Shown here: positions 1 to 10,791 of the stretch, one piece after another
Layout of the letters: every line of letters begins with the position of its first letter
Position numbering within the stretch: position 1 is the first letter of the stretch
Assembly: GCF_003352045.1 (NCBI RefSeq)
Contig: NZ_CP025815.1
Coordinates: forward strand, 2,046,001-2,110,000
Reading direction: 5' to 3'
Source of the DNA: Sulfitobacter sp. JL08
Lineage (GTDB): Bacteria > Pseudomonadota > Alphaproteobacteria > Rhodobacterales > Rhodobacteraceae
DNA length: 64,000 nucleotides
Translations under genes and position numbers: made by a program
Notes under the pieces: generated by a model
Told to the model about the DNA's origin: nothing
What the model saw: only the letters and a program-made list of their open reading frames with translations
Database searches by the model: none

Positions 1-209
1 TGCGACGGGTCCGAACCGGTTGTTTCGTGAAGCAGCGCATCGTCATCGTCGATCACGATTTGCAACGGCGTGGCTGACGGATCAAGTGTCATCGTGAAGG
101 GCGGCGATCCCTGAGCGCGCGCGCCTTGTTCATCCGGCGGCGTGATATTGGCACCTGTGGTCAGGAAATCGGACAGTTGATAGACATATTGCAGCGTAAA
201 AAGAGCCAT
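1..209 (-). CDS. N-terminal fragment of an unrecognised protein
   Basis: The reading frame starts with ATG at 209 on the minus strand and runs off the left edge of the window after 69 codons. The visible part begins MALFTLQYVYQL and later has an acidic IDDDD stretch and many Pro/Thr residues. I see no signal peptide or membrane segment. The style resembles the N-termini of secreted Hint-domain or repeat proteins of roseobacters, but the fragment is too short to assign. It is divergent from rplU, and 330 bp separate the two starts. Confidence 0.55.
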   Translation of the reverse strand, partial: MALFTLQYVYQLSDFLTTGANITPPDEQGARAQGSPPFTMTLDPSATPLQIVIDDDDALLHETTGSDPS

Positions 210-372
210 TGGTACCTCGCACTCACGAAACAGTTTGCCTATCTGCGATTTGCGGCGGTTTGATGGCATTTCAAATGGAAAGACCGAAACCGGCGCGATA
301 TTGCCAAAGTCCCGCGAAATCCGGGATCAGGGCAGGCGACGTGGCAGGATCAGCGCGGTGGCATTCTTCCTC

Positions 373-401
373 TTGACTTGGTCCCGTCTTCCCCTCATAA
401 G
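373..401 (+). promoter_or_regulatory. Probable sigma-70 promoter of rplU-rpmA
   Basis: TTGACT at 373-378 and CATAAG at 396-401 are separated by 17 bp, which is the spacing of a housekeeping promoter. It lies about 140 bp before the rplU start and leaves a long leader. The leader contains a GC-rich hairpin near 402-418 and a short CCCG/CGGG stem at 424-434 followed by a T-rich run. An L21-responsive leader is possible but unproven. The rest of 210-539 shows no other gene. Confidence 0.55.
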
Positions 402-539
402 CCCGCATCTCGGCGGGAAAGGTCCCGATCCGGGTTTATTTTTCAATGACGCCCCAAGGGCGCGCTGTTCGAGGTGGCCAAACGGCCGAAAACACCCGCA
501 AGGGGACCACAGAACGCGGCAAAAGCGAAGGAAAGATGC

Positions 540-1229
540 ATGTTTGCGGTCCTCAAGACCGGCGGCAAGCAGTACAAAGTTCAATCGGGCGATACGCTTC
601 GTGTTGAAAAACTGGCTGCAGACGCTGGCGAAACAGTACAATTCAACGAAATTCTGATGCTGGGCGGTGACAAGCCGGTCGTTGGCGCGCCATTGGTGGC
701 AGATGCCGGCGTACAGGCCGAAGTGGTCGACCAGATCAAGGGCGACAAGCTGATCCATTTCGTCAAGCGCCGCCGCAAGCACGGTTCGCAGCGCACCAAG
801 GGCCATCGCCAAAAGCTGACCCTGATCCGCGTGACCGAAATTCTGGCCAAAGGTGCAGACAAATCCGGCGTGAAAGCCGCGATCGGCGCAGGTTCGGTAT
901 CCGCTGTTGCGGTCGCTGCCGCTGCCCCGAAGAAATCTGCGAAAAAGGCCGACACAAAGGCGAAAGCCGAGACAAAGGCCGAGGCATCCAAAAAGGCTGC
1001 GGCCCCGAAAGCCGCTGCAAAATCCGCCGCTGCTGACGATCTCAAGCAACTGTCCGGTGTTGGCCCCGCGCTCGAGAAAAAGCTGCATTCCGCAGGCGTG
1101 ACCACATTTGCCCAGGTGGCAGCGTGGACAGAGGCGGATGTCGCTGCTATGGACGAGCAACTGTCGTTCAAAGGCCGGATCGAGCGTGAAGGCTGGATCG
1201 AACAGGCCAAAGAACTGGCTAAAGGCTAA
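540..1229 (+). CDS. rplU: 50S ribosomal protein L21 with C-terminal HHH extension
   Basis: Residues 1-103 are a complete L21 protein of the large ribosomal subunit, starting [14 protein letters not shown]. An Ala/Lys-rich linker (about 104-166) and a helix-hairpin-helix-like module ([16 protein letters not shown] at 167-182) follow. The total of 229 residues is more than twice the usual length. Long L21 proteins with this kind of tail are familiar from Rhodobacteraceae, so I do not regard it as an assembly error. The ATG at 540 is chosen because L21 begins there and a GAAGGAAAG ribosome site precedes it; an in-frame ATG at 474 would add unrelated residues. rpmA follows after 11 bp, as in most bacteria. 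Confidence 0.95.
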   Translation: MFAVLKTGGKQYKVQSGDTLRVEKLAADAGETVQFNEILMLGGDKPVVGAPLVADAGVQAEVVDQIKGDKLIHFVKRRRKHGSQRTKGHRQKLTLIRVTEILAKGADKSGVKAAIGAGSVSAVAVAAAAPKKSAKKADTKAKAETKAEASKKAAAPKAAAKSAAADDLKQLSGVGPALEKKLHSAGVTTFAQVAAWTEADVAAMDEQLSFKGRIEREGWIEQAKELAKG

Positions 1230-1240
1230 GGAGAAACCAA

Positions 1241-1510
1241 ATGGCACATAAAAAAGCAGGCGGTTCATCCCGTAACGGTCGCGACTCTGCGGGTCGTCGT
1301 CTTGGTGTAAAGCTGTACGGTGGCCAGTCGGCTATTTCCGGCAACATCATCGTGCGTCAGCGCGGCACCAAATTCTGGCCGGGCGAGGGCGTTGGCATGG
1401 GCAAGGATCATACGATCTTTGCAACTGTTGACGGCGCAGTGACCTTTCACAAGGGCCTTAAAAACCGCACATTCATTTCGGTCATGCCGGTGGCAGAGGC
1501 CGCTGAATAA
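1241..1510 (+). CDS. rpmA: 50S ribosomal protein L27
   Basis: This is an 89-residue L27 beginning [20 protein letters not shown], the conserved basic N-terminus that reaches towards the peptidyl-transferase centre. There is no Firmicutes-type N-terminal pro-sequence. AAGGAGAAACC just before the ATG is a strong ribosome site. It forms an operon with rplU (11 bp apart) and is followed by an intrinsic terminator at 1538-1568. Confidence 0.97.
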   Translation: MAHKKAGGSSRNGRDSAGRRLGVKLYGGQSAISGNIIVRQRGTKFWPGEGVGMGKDHTIFATVDGAVTFHKGLKNRTFISVMPVAEAAE

Positions 1511-1537
1511 GCCGTACCGAAGTGGTTTGACATTTCA

Positions 1538-1568
1538 GGGGATCGGCGAAACCGCCGGTCCCCTTTCT
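1538..1568 (+). terminator. Rho-independent terminator of rplU-rpmA
   Basis: An 11-bp stem (1538-1548 with 1553-1563, one G-T pair) with a 4-nt loop is followed by TTTCTT, 27 bp after the rpmA stop codon. Confidence 0.8.
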
Positions 1569-1588
1569 TATTTGACGGAATTGATTTC

Positions 1589-2197
1589 ATGGGCGTTGCC
1601 GCCGCCAGTTTCCTTGTTTTTGCCGCCAGTCAGGTCGGCACGCCGGGTCCGGCCAATATGGCCCTGCTGGCAACAGGCGCGCGCTATGGGTTTCGCGCCG
1701 CACTGCCTTTCGTGGCCGGTGTCGCGCTCGGCAAACAACTGGTAATCTGGCCCGTCGGTTTTGGGCTGATGGAACTGTCTGCCCGCGCACCATGGGTGTT
1801 TGAAACGCTGAAATGGGTTTCCGCCGCCTATATCCTTTGGCTGGCATGGAAAGTGGCCAACCTGCGCCTTGGGCCGCAGGGCACGCGCAGCACCGCACCG
1901 GGATTTCTGGCAGGGCTGATCGTTCATCCATTGAACCCCAAGGCATGGGGCATGATCATCGCGGGCTTTACCGGATTTGTCGCCATCGGCACACCGCCCT
2001 TGCAGGCCACGGCCACCATCGCGGCCATTTTGCTGGCCTGCCAGATGGTGCTGCACCCGATCTGGGCCTTTGCCGGTGATCGCATCGCCGCCACCGTTGC
2101 GGGGACGGCGGCGGAAACCTACCTGATGTGGACACTGGCGGCGCTAACCGCCGCCTCTGTCCTCTTTGTGTTGTTCGCAGGAGGAGCAAACGCATGA
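1589..2197 (+). CDS. LysE/RhtB-family amino-acid exporter
   Basis: This is an integral inner-membrane protein of 202 residues with about six hydrophobic segments, the normal size and layout of the LysE/RhtB family that exports amino acids or related metabolites. The family signature GTPGPANMAL is at 17-26, and a second conserved stretch, LNPKAWGM, follows the fourth segment. The substrate cannot be read from sequence. The stop codon overlaps the start of the next gene by 4 bp (ATGA), so the two are probably translated together. Confidence 0.85.
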   Translation: MGVAAASFLVFAASQVGTPGPANMALLATGARYGFRAALPFVAGVALGKQLVIWPVGFGLMELSARAPWVFETLKWVSAAYILWLAWKVANLRLGPQGTRSTAPGFLAGLIVHPLNPKAWGMIIAGFTGFVAIGTPPLQATATIAAILLACQMVLHPIWAFAGDRIAATVAGTAAETYLMWTLAALTAASVLFVLFAGGANA

Positions 2198-2730
2198 AAC
2201 TGGATCCGATCCTGAACCAGCCTTTGGTCGAAACCGACCGGTTTGATCTGCGCCCGCTGCGCAAATCCGATATGGGCCTGATCGAGCTTTACGCCAGCGA
2301 TGACCGCGTGGCGCGCATGACCACGTCGATCCCGCATCCGCTGCCACCGGGCGCGACCGAAGCGTTTGTGGCGCGGGCCCTGTCCACAACCCGGACAGAA
2401 GATGTGTGGGCCATGGACGGCACAAAATCGGACGGCCCCGATCTAATGGGTGTGATCGGTCTGGAACGTCTTGATCGCGACCAGTCCGAGGTCGGATACT
2501 GGGTGGCACCGGCATTCTGGAACACCGGTCTGGCCTCGGATGCCGTACAGGCGCTGGTCGATGCCAATCCGATGGACAACAAAACCATGTTCGCATCCGT
2601 GTTTCAGGACAATCCTGCCTCGGCGCGCGTGCTGATCCACTGCGGGTTCGAATATCTGGGCGACGCGGAAACCTTTTGCGTAGCCCGTGATACAACCATG
2701 CCCACATGGACCTATAGTCGAAAACTGTGA
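2194..2730 (+). CDS. GNAT-family N-acetyltransferase (RimJ/RimL type)
   Basis: This 178-residue protein has the fold signature of RimJ/RimL-like acetyltransferases: LRPLRKSD near the N-terminus, EVGYWVAPAFWNTGLASDA (acetyl-CoA loop region) in the middle, and NPASARVLIHCGFEYLG near the end. Such enzymes acetylate amino groups on proteins, amino acids or small molecules; the substrate here is unknown. The ATG at 2194 has GGAGGAG upstream and overlaps the exporter stop codon, which suggests a shared role such as modifying and exporting an amine. Confidence 0.85.
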   Translation: MKLDPILNQPLVETDRFDLRPLRKSDMGLIELYASDDRVARMTTSIPHPLPPGATEAFVARALSTTRTEDVWAMDGTKSDGPDLMGVIGLERLDRDQSEVGYWVAPAFWNTGLASDAVQALVDANPMDNKTMFASVFQDNPASARVLIHCGFEYLGDAETFCVARDTTMPTWTYSRKL

Positions 2731-2756
2731 TTGGCTGCGTCTGCCCTTTGCACTAG

Positions 2757-4897
<2,141 letters not shown>

Positions 4898-4923
4898 CCG
4901 CTTCATTTGTCCGGAAATACTCG
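4898..4923. repeat. Intergenic CTTCATTTGTCC/AAATACTC motif, copy 1
   Basis: The stretch CGCTTCATTTGTCC followed by GGAAATACTCG begins right after the proB stop codon. The same 26 bp with only the central GG changed to CC recurs at 40418-40443 right after livM. It is not part of a protein and is not an obvious hairpin terminator. Confidence 0.7.
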
Positions 4924-4950
4924 TTCCCCCGCCAGCCAACAGGACACGAC

Positions 4951-6216
4951 ATGAAAGATATTGAAAACATTCCCGCCCTGATGGCCGAAATTGGCCAGCG
5001 CGCCAAGGCCGCCGCGGCCGAACTTGCCTTTGCCAGTGCCGAACGCAAACACGCCGCGCTGATTTCCGCGGCCGAACATGTCTGGGCACGCCGCGCCGAC
5101 ATTCTGGTGGCCAACGAAAAAGATATGGCGTTCGGGCGTGACAAGGGCCTGTCGCCCGCGATGCTGGATCGTTTGCAACTGAACAAGGATCGTATTCGGG
5201 CCATCGTCGATGGGTTGCGCGCCGTGGCCGAACAGGCGGATCCGGTGGGGGCGGTGATCGACGAATGGGATCGCCCCAACGGGCTGCATATCCAGCGTGT
5301 GCGCACGCCATTGGGGGTGATCGGCGTGATCTATGAAAGCCGCCCGAACGTGACGGCGGATGCCGGTGCGCTGTGTCTTAAATCGGGCAATGCGGTGATC
5401 CTGCGCGGCGGGTCGGAAAGTTTTCACTCTTCGGGCGCGATCCATGCCTGTCTGGTGCAGGGGCTGCGCGATGCAAACCTGCCCGAAGCGGCTATTCAGC
5501 TGGTGCCCACCCGCGACCGTGCGGCGGTGTCGGAGTTGCTGACCATGACCGACACGGTTGATGTGATCGTGCCCCGCGGCGGCAAGGGGCTGGTCGGTCT
5601 GGTCCAGCGCGAGGCGCGCGTGCCGGTCTTTGCCCATCTTGAAGGCATCGTTCATATTTACATCGATGAACATGCCGATCCGCAAAAGGCGCTGGATGTC
5701 GTGCTGAACGCGAAAACACGCCGGACGGGCATTTGCGGCGCGGCCGAATGTCTTTTGATCCATCAGGCCGTGATCGACACCATCGGGCAGGGGGTGATCC
5801 GCGCCCTGATCGACAACGGGGTCGAGGTGCGCGCCGCCGGTGATCTGGCCCGGATCAAAGGCACCGTGCCCGCGACAGAGGCCGATTGGGGCCACGAATA
5901 TCTGGACATGATCATCGCGGCGAAACCCGTTCAGGATGTCGATGATGCGATTGCGCATATTCGCCGGTTCGGGTCCGATCACACCGATTGCATCCTGACC
6001 GAGGATACAAGAACCCGCGACCGTTTTTTCGAGCGTCTGGACAGTGCGATCCTGATCCACAATGCCTCGACCCAGTTCGCAGACGGTGGCGAATTCGGCA
6101 TGGGGGCCGAAATCGGGATCGCAACCGGCAAGATGCATGCGCGCGGGCCGGTGGGCGCCGAACAGTTGACCAGTTTCAAATATCTTGTGACCGGTGACGG
6201 AACAGTGCGCCCCTGA
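4951..6216 (+). CDS. proA: Glutamate-5-semialdehyde dehydrogenase (gamma-glutamyl phosphate reductase)
   Basis: This is the second enzyme of proline synthesis: it reduces gamma-glutamyl phosphate with NADPH to glutamate semialdehyde. The 421 residues match the usual length. Recognisable stretches are [42 protein letters not shown] and the catalytic-cysteine region RTGICGAAE. It follows proB by 53 bp that contain the repeated 26-bp motif. Confidence 0.97.
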   Translation: MKDIENIPALMAEIGQRAKAAAAELAFASAERKHAALISAAEHVWARRADILVANEKDMAFGRDKGLSPAMLDRLQLNKDRIRAIVDGLRAVAEQADPVGAVIDEWDRPNGLHIQRVRTPLGVIGVIYESRPNVTADAGALCLKSGNAVILRGGSESFHSSGAIHACLVQGLRDANLPEAAIQLVPTRDRAAVSELLTMTDTVDVIVPRGGKGLVGLVQREARVPVFAHLEGIVHIYIDEHADPQKALDVVLNAKTRRTGICGAAECLLIHQAVIDTIGQGVIRALIDNGVEVRAAGDLARIKGTVPATEADWGHEYLDMIIAAKPVQDVDDAIAHIRRFGSDHTDCILTEDTRTRDRFFERLDSAILIHNASTQFADGGEFGMGAEIGIATGKMHARGPVGAEQLTSFKYLVTGDGTVRP

Positions 6217-6221
6217 TCACG

Positions 6222-6824
6222 TCAAAAGGCGATGTGCAGATCCGTATCATCGCGCGCCGAAGACAGAACGCGCCCCGCCTCTTGCGCCAGAACCGGCAGC
6301 AGCCCGAATTGCACCTGCGCAGGCGACAGGGCCGGGCGAATATCATAATCGGTCAGGCTGGCCCATAGGGTCGCATCATATTTGAGGCTTTGCGTGCACC
6401 CCGTAACACGCCATGTTGTATCGAGGCTTTTGAACGAAATAGTCCCGCCATGGGGCATTGCGGTCTCAAGACACTGAAAGGCCAGAAACGCCAGGCGCAC
6501 CAGAACGCGCGGTTGCGGGGTTTCTAGACGCCATTCACAGTCAAACCGGCTTGCCGCCGACAGATCGGACAGGATCGACATGACTTCGGCGCGGCCCATC
6601 ATCTGATCACCGGCGGCCCCGAATGCCACGCGAAAAAAACGGATGCGGGCGGCGGCGTTGCCGACGCTGTCCGTGATCAGGTTCAGTTCTGCGGCGCTGT
6701 CGCGCGGGGCCATCTGCAACAGTTCGATGCCGTTGCCGATCGCGCCGATCGGGCTGATCAGATCGTGGCAGATGCGTGACCCTACCAAAGACGACAGATC
6801 GCGATTAGGATGTACTGATAACAT
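6222..6824 (-). CDS. chpT: Histidine phosphotransferase ChpT (CtrA phosphorelay)
   Basis: ChpT passes phosphate from the hybrid kinase CckA to the response regulators CtrA and CpdR, controlling motility, division or gene-transfer-agent genes depending on species. The 200 residues begin with a DHp-like helix carrying the conserved LVGSRICHDLISPIGAIGNG, with the phospho-accepting His at residue 20, followed by a degenerate ATPase-like domain that does not bind ATP. The ATG at 6824 has AGGG upstream. The gene converges on proA and is divergent from the DUF3553 gene with only 22 bp between starts. A CtrA-type box lies about 220 bp away at 7048-7062. Confidence 0.93.
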   Translation of the reverse strand: MLSVHPNRDLSSLVGSRICHDLISPIGAIGNGIELLQMAPRDSAAELNLITDSVGNAAARIRFFRVAFGAAGDQMMGRAEVMSILSDLSAASRFDCEWRLETPQPRVLVRLAFLAFQCLETAMPHGGTISFKSLDTTWRVTGCTQSLKYDATLWASLTDYDIRPALSPAQVQFGLLPVLAQEAGRVLSSARDDTDLHIAF

Positions 6825-6846
6825 GAAATGCCCTGTGGATTGCTGA

Positions 6847-7032
6847 ATGTCTGATTTGAATGCCGCACTGGCTCCCGGAATGCTGGTTCAACATCCCGAC
6901 CGGCCGGATTGGGGCACAGGACAGGTCCAGTCCAATATCGGCGGCAAGATCACCGTCAACTTTCGTGAACAGGGAAAGGTTGTTATCGATAGTGCCCGCA
7001 TTGGCCTGATGCCCGTGTTTGATCCCGGTTAA
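6847..7032 (+). CDS. DUF3553 family small protein
   Basis: This 61-residue protein contains MLVQHPDRPDWGTGQVQSNI and KITVNFREQGKVVID, the whole of the DUF3553 family. The pattern of short beta-strands around W-G-x-G-Q-V resembles the small SH3-like domain found at the ends of UvrD/PcrA-type helicases and CarD-like proteins, so nucleic-acid or polymerase contact is a guess. No function is established. The start is fixed by the short gap to divergent chpT. Confidence 0.8.
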   Translation: MSDLNAALAPGMLVQHPDRPDWGTGQVQSNIGGKITVNFREQGKVVIDSARIGLMPVFDPG

Positions 7033-7047
7033 TATCCCAATCAATCC

Positions 7048-7062
7048 TTAACACAACCTTAA
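7048..7062. promoter_or_regulatory. Candidate CtrA binding site (TTAA-N7-TTAA)
   Basis: TTAACACAACCTTAA is an exact TTAA-N7-TTAA full site, the CtrA consensus known from Caulobacter and other alphaproteobacteria. It sits between the DUF3553 gene and olsB, in the promoter region of olsB. The CtrA-pathway gene chpT lies close by. Confidence 0.5.
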
Positions 7063-7161
7063 GTTGAAATCTACTTACAAACGGCATTGCGGGTTCCGGT
7101 TGCCTCATGCCGATGGCTTTTGTATGCACGGCCACGCACTGCGACAGACCGGAAGGAATAT

Positions 7162-7938
7162 GTGTCCGTTATGATCCGTCCCGCCGCCCCCCGGTTTACG
7201 GTCAAACTTGCCACGGATCAGGCCGAGGTCGAAGCAGCGCAACGCCTGCGATACGAGGTTTTCGTGCAGGAACTGGGTGCTGGCGGTGCGCTGGTGGATC
7301 ATCAGGCGCGGCTGGAACGCGACAGGTTCGATCCCTACTTTGATCACCTGATCCTGCGCGATGACAGTGCCGGACGCATCGTCGGGGTCTATCGCCTGTT
7401 GCGCGACGATCAGGCCGCACGGGCAGGGCAGTTCTATTCCGAGGACGAATACGACCTGCAGGTTCTGAAAGACAGCAAGCGCAAACTGCTGGAACTGGGG
7501 CGGTCCTGCGTTCACAAGGACTATCGCGGCGGCATGGCGCTGATGCATCTTTGGAACGGTCTGGCCGATTATGTTGCCGATCACGGCATCGAAATCCTGT
7601 TCGGGGTAGCCAGCTTTCACGGCACCGATGTCAGCGCGCTGGCCCTGCCATTTTCCGCGCTCTACCAGACACACCTTGCGCCGCCCGATCTGCGGGTCAG
7701 GGCGCGCGCACCGCATTTTCAGACGATGGACCTGATCCCGAAACATCTGATCGACCGGCGGCGCGCGATGATCGAAACCCCCGCCCTGATCAAGGCCTAT
7801 CTGCGTCTGGGCGGCTATGTGGGCGAGGGCGCGTTTGTCGATCATTCCTTTAATACAACCGATGTGTGTCTGGTCATGGATACCGCGCGGATGAATTCCA
7901 AACACGGGGCGCGCTATAAACGCGGGCTGCAGGGTTAG
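7162..7938 (+). CDS. olsB: L-ornithine N(alpha)-acyltransferase OlsB
   Basis: OlsB transfers a 3-hydroxyacyl group from acyl carrier protein to ornithine, giving lyso-ornithine lipid, a phosphorus-free membrane lipid. The sequence has the GNAT-like layout of the family: RYEVFVQELGA, DHLILRD, VGVYRLLR, ELGRSCVHKDYRGG and FGVASFHGTD. I prefer the GTG at 7162, which follows GGAAGGAA by about five bases; ATG at 7171 is the alternative (255 instead of 258 residues). olsA starts 3 bp after the stop, so the two form an operon. Confidence 0.93.
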   Translation: MSVMIRPAAPRFTVKLATDQAEVEAAQRLRYEVFVQELGAGGALVDHQARLERDRFDPYFDHLILRDDSAGRIVGVYRLLRDDQAARAGQFYSEDEYDLQVLKDSKRKLLELGRSCVHKDYRGGMALMHLWNGLADYVADHGIEILFGVASFHGTDVSALALPFSALYQTHLAPPDLRVRARAPHFQTMDLIPKHLIDRRRAMIETPALIKAYLRLGGYVGEGAFVDHSFNTTDVCLVMDTARMNSKHGARYKRGLQG

Positions 7939-7941
7939 CGG

Positions 7942-8766
7942 ATGGCAGGCCCGACCTGGCACAGCGACACGCCGGCAGATGCGTACAGGATCACCGTTGC
8001 GGGCTGGGTGCGGGTGTGCCTGCGCGGCCTGTGTCTGGGGTGTGTGGTGTTCGGTGGCCTGCTGATCCTGCTGCTGGTGCGGATGATCGAACGTCCGATC
8101 TGTGGCCTTGGGCGGCCGGTGACGCCCCACATCACCCAAACCGTGTGCCGCATGACTTTTGTGATCCTTGGCATGAAGCGGCACGTTTTTGGCACGCCGA
8201 TGCGCGAACGCGGCGCCGTCGTGGCCAATCATGTCTCATGGCTGGATATCTTTGCCCTGAATTCGGTCAAACGGTTCTATTTCGTGTCCAAATCAGAAGT
8301 CGCACGCTGGCCTGGCATCGGCTGGCTGGCCCGCGCGACAGGCACCGTGTTCATCGACCGCGACCCAAAACGCGCCAAGGGACAGACACAGCAATTTCAG
8401 GACCGCTTGCTTGCCGGACACAAGCTGCTGTTTTTCCCCGAAGGCACCTCGACCGACGGGCAGCAGGTGCTGGCGTTCAAGACAACGCTGTTTGAGGCGT
8501 TCATGACGCCCGAATTGCGCGACAAACTGCATATCCAGCCCGTTACGCTGCACTATACCGCACCGCAGGGGCAGGCGGCCAATTTTTATGGCTGGTGGGG
8601 CGATATGGACTTTGGCAGCCATATGCTGAAAACGCTTGCCGCATACCCGCAAGGCAGTGTCGAACTGATCTATCATGATCCGGTGCGAGTGAACGCCCAT
8701 GCCAACCGCAAGGCGTTGGCCGCGGAGCTGGAACGGCGGGTGCGGGCAGGGCACAGGCGCCTTTGA
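7942..8766 (+). CDS. olsA: Lyso-ornithine lipid O-acyltransferase OlsA
   Basis: OlsA adds the second acyl chain to lyso-ornithine lipid at the inner membrane and may also act as a 1-acylglycerol-phosphate acyltransferase. The 274-residue protein has one strong N-terminal membrane segment (about 27-48), the acyltransferase motif NHVSWLD (HX4D) and the later FPEGTSTDG motif of the PlsC family. It is coupled to olsB by a 3-bp gap. Phosphate control is known for some ornithine-lipid genes, but I see no Pho box in front of this pair. Confidence 0.93.
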   Translation: MAGPTWHSDTPADAYRITVAGWVRVCLRGLCLGCVVFGGLLILLLVRMIERPICGLGRPVTPHITQTVCRMTFVILGMKRHVFGTPMRERGAVVANHVSWLDIFALNSVKRFYFVSKSEVARWPGIGWLARATGTVFIDRDPKRAKGQTQQFQDRLLAGHKLLFFPEGTSTDGQQVLAFKTTLFEAFMTPELRDKLHIQPVTLHYTAPQGQAANFYGWWGDMDFGSHMLKTLAAYPQGSVELIYHDPVRVNAHANRKALAAELERRVRAGHRRL

Positions 8767-8807
8767 CATGCGCGCAGCCAACTGGGTCCCGTGTACGCCT
8801 TTTGCCC

Positions 8808-8836
8808 TTGCGCACAGGGTAAACCTGTCTTATACG
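8808..8836 (+). promoter_or_regulatory. Probable sigma-70 promoter of rpsB-tsf
   Basis: TTGCGC at 8808-8813 and TATACG at 8831-8836 have 17-bp spacing (TTATAC at 8830 gives 16). It leaves a leader of about 115 nt before rpsB. Confidence 0.55.
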
Positions 8837-8846
8837 CGCGCCATTC

Positions 8847-8891
8847 AAACCCGCAGGCGGGGTTTGGGCCTTCGGGGGAGACATCCCCGAA
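8847..8891 (+). promoter_or_regulatory. Structured leader of rpsB (two hairpins)
   Basis: Two hairpins lie side by side between the promoter and the rpsB start: AAACCC paired with GGGTTT (8847-8865), and TTCGGGG paired with CCCCGAA (8871-8891). Neither is followed by a T-run, so they are not terminators. S2 autoregulation through such a leader is known in other bacteria, but I infer it here only from position. Confidence 0.4.
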
Positions 8892-8956
8892 CGTCCGCCG
8901 GTTGAAGCAAACGCTTTGAACCCCCGCTGAGGATAAAACCGGAAAGGTAAACGAAC

Positions 8957-9769
8957 ATGGCTCTTCCTGAGTTCACCATGCGCCAATTGCTTGAAGCAGG
9001 CGTACATTTTGGCCACCAAACGCAGCGCTGGAACCCCCGTATGGGACCGTTCATCTATGGCGACCGCAACGGCATCCACATCATGGACCTGACGCAAACT
9101 GTTCCGATGCTGGATCAGGCACTGACCGCAATCCGTGACACGGTTGCCAAGGGCGGACGCATCCTGTTTGTCGGCACCAAACGTCAGGCGGCCACGCCGA
9201 TCGCCGAAGCTGCTGAAAAATGCGCGCAATACTACATGAACCACCGCTGGCTGGGCGGCACGCTGACCAACTGGCAGACTGTTTCCAAATCGATCCAGCG
9301 CCTGAAGCACATCGACGAGGCAATGGAAGGCGGCGTTGAGGGCCTGACCAAGAAAGAGCGTCTGGGCATGGAGCGCGATCAGGGCAAATTGCAGGCGTCA
9401 CTGGGCGGCATCCGCGAAATGGGCGGCACCCCGGACCTGTTGTTCGTCATCGACGTGAAAAAAGAAGCGCTGGCCATCGCCGAAGCCAACAAACTGGGCA
9501 TTCCCGTTGTGGCCGTGGTGGATACCAACTGTTCGCCCGATGGTGTCGATTACATCATTCCGGGCAATGACGATGCGGCCCGCGCCATCGCGCTTTATTG
9601 CGACCTGGCATCGCGCGCTGCCCTTGACGGCATGTCGGCCCAACTGGGCGCGGCAGGCGTTGATCTGGGCGCCATGGAAGAAACCGTGGAAGAAGCAATT
9701 GCCGGCGATGCAGCACCTGCCGAGCAAGAGGCAGCTGCCGAAGCCGAAGACACACCCGCCGCAAGCTAA
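8957..9769 (+). CDS. rpsB: 30S ribosomal protein S2
   Basis: This 270-residue S2 begins [20 protein letters not shown] and carries the family stretches [37 protein letters not shown] and [11 protein letters not shown]. The last 35 residues or so are an Ala/Glu-rich tail common in alphaproteobacteria. It is the first gene of the rpsB-tsf operon and assembles late into the 30S subunit. Confidence 0.98.
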   Translation: MALPEFTMRQLLEAGVHFGHQTQRWNPRMGPFIYGDRNGIHIMDLTQTVPMLDQALTAIRDTVAKGGRILFVGTKRQAATPIAEAAEKCAQYYMNHRWLGGTLTNWQTVSKSIQRLKHIDEAMEGGVEGLTKKERLGMERDQGKLQASLGGIREMGGTPDLLFVIDVKKEALAIAEANKLGIPVVAVVDTNCSPDGVDYIIPGNDDAARAIALYCDLASRAALDGMSAQLGAAGVDLGAMEETVEEAIAGDAAPAEQEAAAEAEDTPAAS

Positions 9770-9850
9770 GCGCGCCGGAACCGTCACCGAAATGACATGT
9801 GGGGCAGGGATACCTGCCCCCGAACCGATTTTGATTTGAGGAGAGCCGGA

Positions 9851-10726
9851 ATGGCAATCACAGCATCTATGGTCAAGGAACTGCGCGACAGCACTGGCGC
9901 AGGCATGATGGACGCAAAAAAGGCACTGACAGAAACCGATGGCGACATGGAAGCCGCCGTTGACTGGCTGCGCACCAAAGGTCTGGCGAAAGCCGCCAAG
10001 AAATCCGGCCGTACCGCCGCCGAAGGTCTTGTGGCCGTCATGGTGAAAGACGGGCGCGGCGTTGCCGTCGAAATAAACTCGGAAACCGATTTTGTTGCGA
10101 AGAACGCCGATTTCCAGAAAATGGTCGGATCCATCGCTACTGCGGCGCTGGACGCGGAAGATCTGGACGCGTTGAAGGCGGCCGATCTGGGTGGCAAATC
10201 GGTCGAGGCAACGATCACAGACAAGATCGCAACGATCGGTGAAAACATGGCCCTGCGCCGCATGGCGTCCGTAAAGGGCGACACGGTTGTGTCTTATGTT
10301 CACAACGCCGCGACCGCAGGCATGGGCAAAATCGGTGTTCTGGTCGCAATGACCGGCGGCGACGAAGCCTTTGGCAAACAGGTTGCGATGCACATCGCCG
10401 CCGCCAACCCCGCGTCCCTGTCCCAAGCGGATCTGGACCCGGCTGTCGTTGAAAAAGAAAAATCCGTGCAGATGGATATTGCCCGCGAAAGCGGCAAGCC
10501 CGAAGCCGTGATTGAAAAAATGATCGTTGGCCGGATGGCCAAGTTTCTGGCCGAAGTCACCCTGCTGGGTCAGGCCTTTGTGATCAATCCCGACCTGACA
10601 GTCGAAGCGGCCGCCAAAGAAGCCGGCGCAACCATCACGGGCTTTGTCCGTCTGGAAGTGGGCGAAGGTATCGAAGTCGAAAAAGAAGACTTTGCCGCCG
10701 AAGTTGCAAAAGTCGGCCAAAGCTGA
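9851..10726 (+). CDS. tsf: Elongation factor Ts
   Basis: EF-Ts is the nucleotide-exchange factor that regenerates EF-Tu-GTP. It has 291 residues: a UBA-like N-terminal domain ([19 protein letters not shown]), a core with [12 protein letters not shown], and the C-terminal region. The ATG at 9851 has GAGGAGAG upstream and gives the standard N-terminus [11 protein letters not shown]. It is 81 bp after rpsB and followed by a strong terminator. Confidence 0.98.
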   Translation: MAITASMVKELRDSTGAGMMDAKKALTETDGDMEAAVDWLRTKGLAKAAKKSGRTAAEGLVAVMVKDGRGVAVEINSETDFVAKNADFQKMVGSIATAALDAEDLDALKAADLGGKSVEATITDKIATIGENMALRRMASVKGDTVVSYVHNAATAGMGKIGVLVAMTGGDEAFGKQVAMHIAAANPASLSQADLDPAVVEKEKSVQMDIARESGKPEAVIEKMIVGRMAKFLAEVTLLGQAFVINPDLTVEAAAKEAGATITGFVRLEVGEGIEVEKEDFAAEVAKVGQS

Positions 10727-10751
10727 GACATCAGACCTAGATCATCGACAA

Positions 10752-10791
10752 AAAAGCGGAGCCCTCGCAAGAGAGGCTCCGCTTTTCATTT
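10752..10791 (+). terminator. Rho-independent terminator of rpsB-tsf
   Basis: A perfect 12-bp stem, AAAAGCGGAGCC (10752-10763) with GGCTCCGCTTTT (10775-10786), has an 11-nt loop and a T-rich end. It lies 25 bp after the tsf stop codon. Confidence 0.9.

Noticed and set aside
327-1268. Long minus-strand open frame (313 codons) across rplU
   Set aside because: It is antisense to a certain ribosomal gene, has no family features, and arises from the high-GC codon pattern.
4903-6138. 411-codon minus-strand frame opposite proA
   Set aside because: It is a shadow of proA; rich in His/Gln/Arg with no domain.
9398-10720. 440-codon minus-strand frame opposite tsf and the end of rpsB
   Set aside because: It covers two certain genes on the other strand and its composition (Phe, Gly, His rich) is typical of antisense frames.
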